Positions 6,313-8,369 of a stretch of 8,369 nucleotides of DNA are shown here, in pieces. The position numbers and the translations under genes are program-made. The stretch's first letter is position 1, and every line of letters begins with the position of its first letter. Location of the stretch: assembly GCA_963808455.1 (NCBI GenBank), contig CAWEHT010000058.1, positions 1-8,369 on the forward strand, given 5' to 3'. The stretch is from CAWEHT01 sp963808455 (lineage in GTDB: Bacteria > Chloroflexota > Anaerolineae > CG2-30-64-16). The notes under the pieces were generated by a model, which was given only the letters and a program-made list of their open reading frames with translations, had not been told where the DNA came from and searched no databases.

Positions 6313-6923
6313 ACCATTACGGCATGACGGAGATGGGCCTCGGCGGTGGGGTGGAGTGCCAGGCGCGCTATGGCTATCATCTGCGTGAGGCCGATCTTCT
6401 CTTCGAGATCGTTGACCCTGCCAGCGGCCTGCCGGTGCCGGATGGCGTGCCCGGTGAAGTCGTCTTCACCACCCTCACGCGCGGCGGCATGCCCCTCATT
6501 CGCTATCGGACGGGAGATGCCGGGCAGTTCTTGACGGGGGCCTGCCCTTGCGGCACCGTGCTGAAGACGCTGGCGCGGATCACGCACCGGGTGACCGGCG
6601 TCGTGCCGCTGGGCATGGGTTCCATCACGATGGCCGACCTGGATGAGGCATTGTTTGCCGTGGATGCCGTGCTGAACTTCTCCGCCGAGGTCATGCATGA
6701 CGGCTCGGATGTGCTGGCCCTGAGCGTGAGCAGCACGCCGGGCGCCCGCCCGGACCTGGCCCCCATGCTCGAATCGGCGGCCGGCCAGATCCCGGCGGTT
6801 GGGACCGGAAGGGCGAGAGGAGATGTGGCCTTGCGCCTCACCGTGACGCCGGGCGGCTATCTGCCCACGGGCAGCGCCAAGCGAACGATCATGGACCGGC
6901 GCCGCCCGCCTGAGCCAGACTGA
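6309..6923 (+). CDS. PaaK-like AMP-dependent ligase, C-terminal part (frameshifted)
   Basis: Continuation of the ligase from 5612. It opens with NHYGMTEMGLGGGVEC, the adenylate-forming A5-type motif (YGxTE). VPGEVVFTTLTRGGMPLIRYRTGDAG follows, the conserved segment with the ribose-binding aspartate (in TGD). Next come the CPCG pair, the hinge-like RITHRVTGV, and a small C-terminal lid ending in GSAKRTIMDRR. An open frame continues upstream to 6066, but residues there (many Arg, Ser and Trp) are a shadow of the N-terminal half. If translated alone, ATG at 6324 (MTEMG) is the first internal candidate, but the product would lack the ATP-binding loop. It is the last gene of the plus-strand operon, and no terminator is visible after it. 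Confidence 0.78.
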   Translation, partial: DNHYGMTEMGLGGGVECQARYGYHLREADLLFEIVDPASGLPVPDGVPGEVVFTTLTRGGMPLIRYRTGDAGQFLTGACPCGTVLKTLARITHRVTGVVPLGMGSITMADLDEALFAVDAVLNFSAEVMHDGSDVLALSVSSTPGARPDLAPMLESAAGQIPAVGTGRARGDVALRLTVTPGGYLPTGSAKRTIMDRRRPPEPD

Positions 6924-7318
6924 CAGGATGCAGAATGTGACCCGCGTAATCTTTGCAAGGCTTCGCTCCGGCGGCTCACGGGCCGGGATGCGCCTCGGCC
7001 TCTTCCTCTTGCCTGGCCTGGCAGGCTGCCTTCACGGCCTCGAGGTACGCTGCCTTGACGTGCTCCTTGTGCCGCTTGCCGCGCGGCCGTGGTACATCCT
7101 GAAGCAGCGGCCCCAGTTTCATGGTTCTCGGAGCCGGCCCGGCCAGTCGTCTTGGGGAAAAGGCCACTCAGCGCCATCCTGCAATCAGGACGTCTGCGGG
7201 TCAACCGGACGTGCTTACTCTGCGCCTGAATTTGGACCCATAACCTTGCCCTTCCGTGAGCTCCCAACCATCCGAAACAAGGGATAGGGCGAGCAAATCC
7301 AAGGCATCGGCGTCCCTT
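6924..7318. other. Gene-poor stretch after the operon
   Basis: No well-supported gene and no plus-strand terminator (no stem followed by a T run) was found here. The only candidate is a short minus-strand ORF at 6976-7122. Open frames on the plus strand have the composition of antisense shadows. The NTP-transferase gene that I recall following the ligase in related clusters is absent. Confidence 0.5.
6976..7122 (-). CDS. Short hypothetical ORF, 48 residues
   Basis: The ATG at 7120-7122 (minus strand) starts MKLGPLLQDVPRPRGKRHK, followed by a helical, Lys/Glu/Ala-rich stretch (EHVKAAYLEAVKAACQARQ) to a stop at 6976. Composition is more protein-like than the other frames here, and it could be a fragment of a transposase or DNA-binding protein, but I recognise no family. 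A GTG at 7165-7167 would add 15 residues. Only a weak GAGAA precedes the ATG. It may be non-coding. Confidence 0.25.
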   Translation of the reverse strand: MKLGPLLQDVPRPRGKRHKEHVKAAYLEAVKAACQARQEEEAEAHPGP

Positions 7319-7504
7319 TCAGCGCTTGATGCGGATCCGGTAGACCTGGAACTGATCTTTAGGTTCACGCCAGTAGAAGCCGTGACCGATACAGATATGG
7401 GGTGTGCCGCAGGCTGGGCAACACTCTGGTCGGGGAAAGCTGAGTTGGTCGAAATGCGCGATGTAATCTTGGACAGCGCGGCCGAAGTCGAGTATGATGG
7501 GCAC
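7319..7504 (-). pseudogene. Truncated zinc-ribbon ORF resembling the N-terminus of DUF6431/transposase-like proteins
   Basis: A 61-residue open frame from GTG at 7502-7504 reads MPIILDFGRAVQDYIAHFD, then LSFPRPECCPACGTPH with a CxxC pair (C29, C32), then IGHGFYWREPKDQFQVYRI to a TGA at 7319-7321 just after RIKR. This pattern, a short lead, PRPE-CPxCG, GHGFYxRxP and YRIRI, is what I recall at the start of DUF6431 proteins associated with transposases. Those continue with a second zinc-binding pair (RWxCxxC). Here the frame stops at that point, and no other frame continues the homology. It is probably a remnant of a mobile-element gene. The start has no convincing Shine-Dalgarno sequence. Confidence 0.42.
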
Positions 7505-7710
7505 CTCTTTGTGTTGAACCCGACTTCCAGGACCGCCGCCAAGCGAAGCCCTGGGGGCCGGGTTCCTCCTTTTTCTGGCAGAATGAACGGCCCAGCCTAC
7601 GTGACTTCGCGTGGCCTCGCCAATCCAACCACTCGCCCTACCACACTCCGCCGGGACCCTGCGTCCGCGTCGCTTCCCGCAACCCAGCGTCAGTCCGGCA
7701 GGCGTTCGGC

Positions 7711-7741
7711 AAAACAAAAGGCCGCCCTTGATGGACGACCT
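7711..7741 (-). terminator. Intrinsic terminator, minus strand
   Basis: On the minus strand AGGTCGTCC (7741-7733) pairs with GGGCGGCCT (7727-7719) over nine positions, two of them G-T wobbles, around a five-base loop. It is followed by TTTGTTTT (7718-7711). It lies about 140 bases beyond the stop of the hypothetical gene at 7884-8250, so it probably ends that transcript. It also cuts that unit off from the zinc-ribbon fragment further left. Confidence 0.6.
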
Positions 7742-7843
7742 GGCAGCTACCTCTCGACGCGGACCACCAGATATTTCAGCCGTTTTGAGCCGAATCACTC
7801 TCAATTATCGTGGCCCCCTACAACATGGGCGCTGCCTCGCTTG

Positions 7844-7865
7844 CGGACGGGCAAAGCCCGATCCG
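7844..7865. repeat. Hairpin in the 3' region of the minus-strand unit
   Basis: CGGACGGGC (7844-7852) pairs with GCCCG at 7856-7860 and TCCG at 7862-7865, with one bulged A and an AAA loop. No T run follows on either strand, so it is not itself an intrinsic terminator. It sits 18 bases past the stop of the minus-strand gene and may stabilise the transcript end. Confidence 0.3.
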
Positions 7866-7883
7866 GCAGCTTCGGAAGTTGCA

Positions 7884-8250
7884 CTACGAGTCCGGTCTCA
7901 AACCTAAGCGAGCAAGAGTCTGTACACCCAGATAGGTCCACTGATAAACGTACTCCTGGCGCTGTGCGTTCCAACTTCCCTGAATCAGCCGGAGGGCAAG
8001 AAGATGGCGATATCGCGGAATCCAATCCCACATTAACGAGACGAGCGCCCATCGTCTCGTCTTTGGACCTCCAGAACACATCATGTAGTGCGTGCATCTT
8101 TAGCAACTCCAGACAAGCAGTATCTAAGGAAGCAATGATCTCTTCGACGGCTTCATATTCGCTGCGGCCAGCCAGCCGTATTGCGGCTGCCAGAGACGCT
8201 CGCAGCGTTTGCGTGGTGCCTGCCAAGTCGCCTATAGAGTCGGGGTTCAC
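7884..8250 (-). pseudogene. Hypothetical protein gene, apparently frameshifted
   Basis: From GTG at 8248-8250 the minus strand encodes NPDSIGDLAGTTQTLRASL, then a helix-rich stretch (AGRSEYEAVEEIIASLD, then KMHALHDVFWRSKDETMGARL). After about 8010-8035 this frame turns into low-quality sequence. The +1 frame instead reads plausible protein, RYRHLLALRLIQG then QEYVYQWTYLGVQTLARLG, to a stop at 7884. With one base removed the gene is exactly 122 codons including the stop. I recognise no family. It follows the stop at 8280 of another minus-strand gene by 29 bases, suggesting an operon. The GTG has no clear Shine-Dalgarno sequence, so the start is uncertain; the frame is open to the window edge. 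Confidence 0.35.
8036..8060. repeat. Perfect 9-bp inverted repeat
   Basis: ACGAGACGA at 8036-8044 and TCGTCTCGT at 8052-8060 are exact reverse complements around a 7-base loop. It lies inside the hypothetical gene (codons for DETMGARL) next to the place where its reading frame changes. No T run follows, so it is not an intrinsic terminator. Confidence 0.55.
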
Positions 8251-8279
8251 CGTATAGCAAATGGGGTATCTGCGATTTC

Positions 8280-8369
8280 TCAGGTCAAAGACTTGTTGAT
8301 CCGGCCGCCGAAATGTTCGTTCATTACGGCGATTATCCGTTCCCACCCTACGGTAGCAGCTGCATAGCT
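8280..8369 (-). CDS. C-terminal end of an unidentified gene (partial, runs off the right edge)
   Basis: The minus strand is open from the window edge to TGA at 8280-8282. It encodes 29 residues: SYAAATVGWERIIAVMNEH followed by FGGRINKSLT. The sequence has normal protein composition, and its stop lies just upstream of the GTG of the next minus-strand ORF. It is too short for me to name a family. Its start lies outside the window. Confidence 0.4.
   Translation of the reverse strand, partial: SYAAATVGWERIIAVMNEHFGGRINKSLT

Larger units (their letters stand above)
7505..7883. other. Gene-free spacer with leftward terminator
   Basis: No convincing coding frame on either strand. It holds an intrinsic terminator for minus-strand transcription (7711-7741) and a bulged hairpin at 7844-7865. 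AAAAAGGAGG on the minus strand (7565-7574) looks like a Shine-Dalgarno sequence but has no start codon at a usable distance. The long plus-strand frame crossing this stretch is treated as a shadow. Confidence 0.5.

Noticed and set aside
7256..8257. 333-residue plus-strand open frame in the tail
   Set aside because: Its composition is dominated by Ser, Arg, Pro and Thr without domains. It is antisense to the zinc-ribbon fragment and the minus-strand gene pair, and it runs through the minus-strand terminator.
1..8369. CRISPR arrays, tRNA or rRNA genes, tandem repeats
   Set aside because: No regularly spaced repeats, cloverleaf-like sequence or rRNA motifs were seen on either strand.

Overview
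The window carries most of a plus-strand operon for a molybdenum (MOP-type) aldehyde oxidoreductase and its redox partners (about 184-6923). A gene-poor tail follows (about 6924-8369), holding minus-strand fragments and a minus-strand terminator. The gene order is aldehyde oxidoreductase, Fe-S/flavin 'dicluster' protein, small CxxC redox protein, PaaK-like AMP-dependent ligase. It recalls the Desulfovibrio vulgaris DVU_1559-DVU_1553 region, as I remember it. The host is therefore probably a strict anaerobe with a fairly GC-rich genome. Sulfate reducers, anaerobic Firmicutes and Chloroflexi are all possible, and the sequence alone does not decide.

Layout. Positions 1-183 are an upstream region with a perfect 7-bp dyad (5-27), a candidate sigma-54 -24/-12 element (137-152) and a strong Shine-Dalgarno sequence before the ATG at 184. 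Positions 184-3106 encode one about 973-residue aldehyde oxidoreductase, split into two reading frames by a single extra base near 1444. Positions 3110-5332 encode a 740-residue protein: a GltD-like Fe-S/FAD module without the NAD(P)H-binding subdomain, ferredoxin-type cysteine clusters, and two HdrD-like CCG modules. Positions 5336-5527 encode a 63-residue double-CxxC protein. Positions 5528-5615 look like the last codons of a gene whose body is missing; its stop overlaps the next start as GTGA. Positions 5612-6923 encode an about 436-residue AMP-forming ligase, again split by one extra base near 6309.

How the genes fit together. The molybdenum enzyme would oxidise an aldehyde to a carboxylate and pass electrons through its two [2Fe-2S] clusters. 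The dicluster protein, and perhaps the small CxxC protein, are plausible acceptors feeding a thiol/disulfide or quinone-type carrier. The ligase could activate an acid product or partner. This coupling is inferred from gene order only.

The tail holds a small minus-strand ORF, a truncated zinc-ribbon ORF resembling the N-terminus of transposase-like DUF6431 proteins, a good intrinsic terminator pointing leftwards (7711-7741), a frameshifted hypothetical gene (7884-8250), and the last 29 codons of another gene entering from the right edge.

Three interrupted genes, an apparent internal operon deletion and a truncated mobile-type fragment mean either that the locus is decaying or that the sequence carries single-base insertion errors. 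All three frame changes go in the same direction. I found no convincing novel defence or mobile system. The strongest leads are the broken operon, the deletion scar, the flavoprotein without an NAD(P)H domain, and the possible sigma-54 control region.
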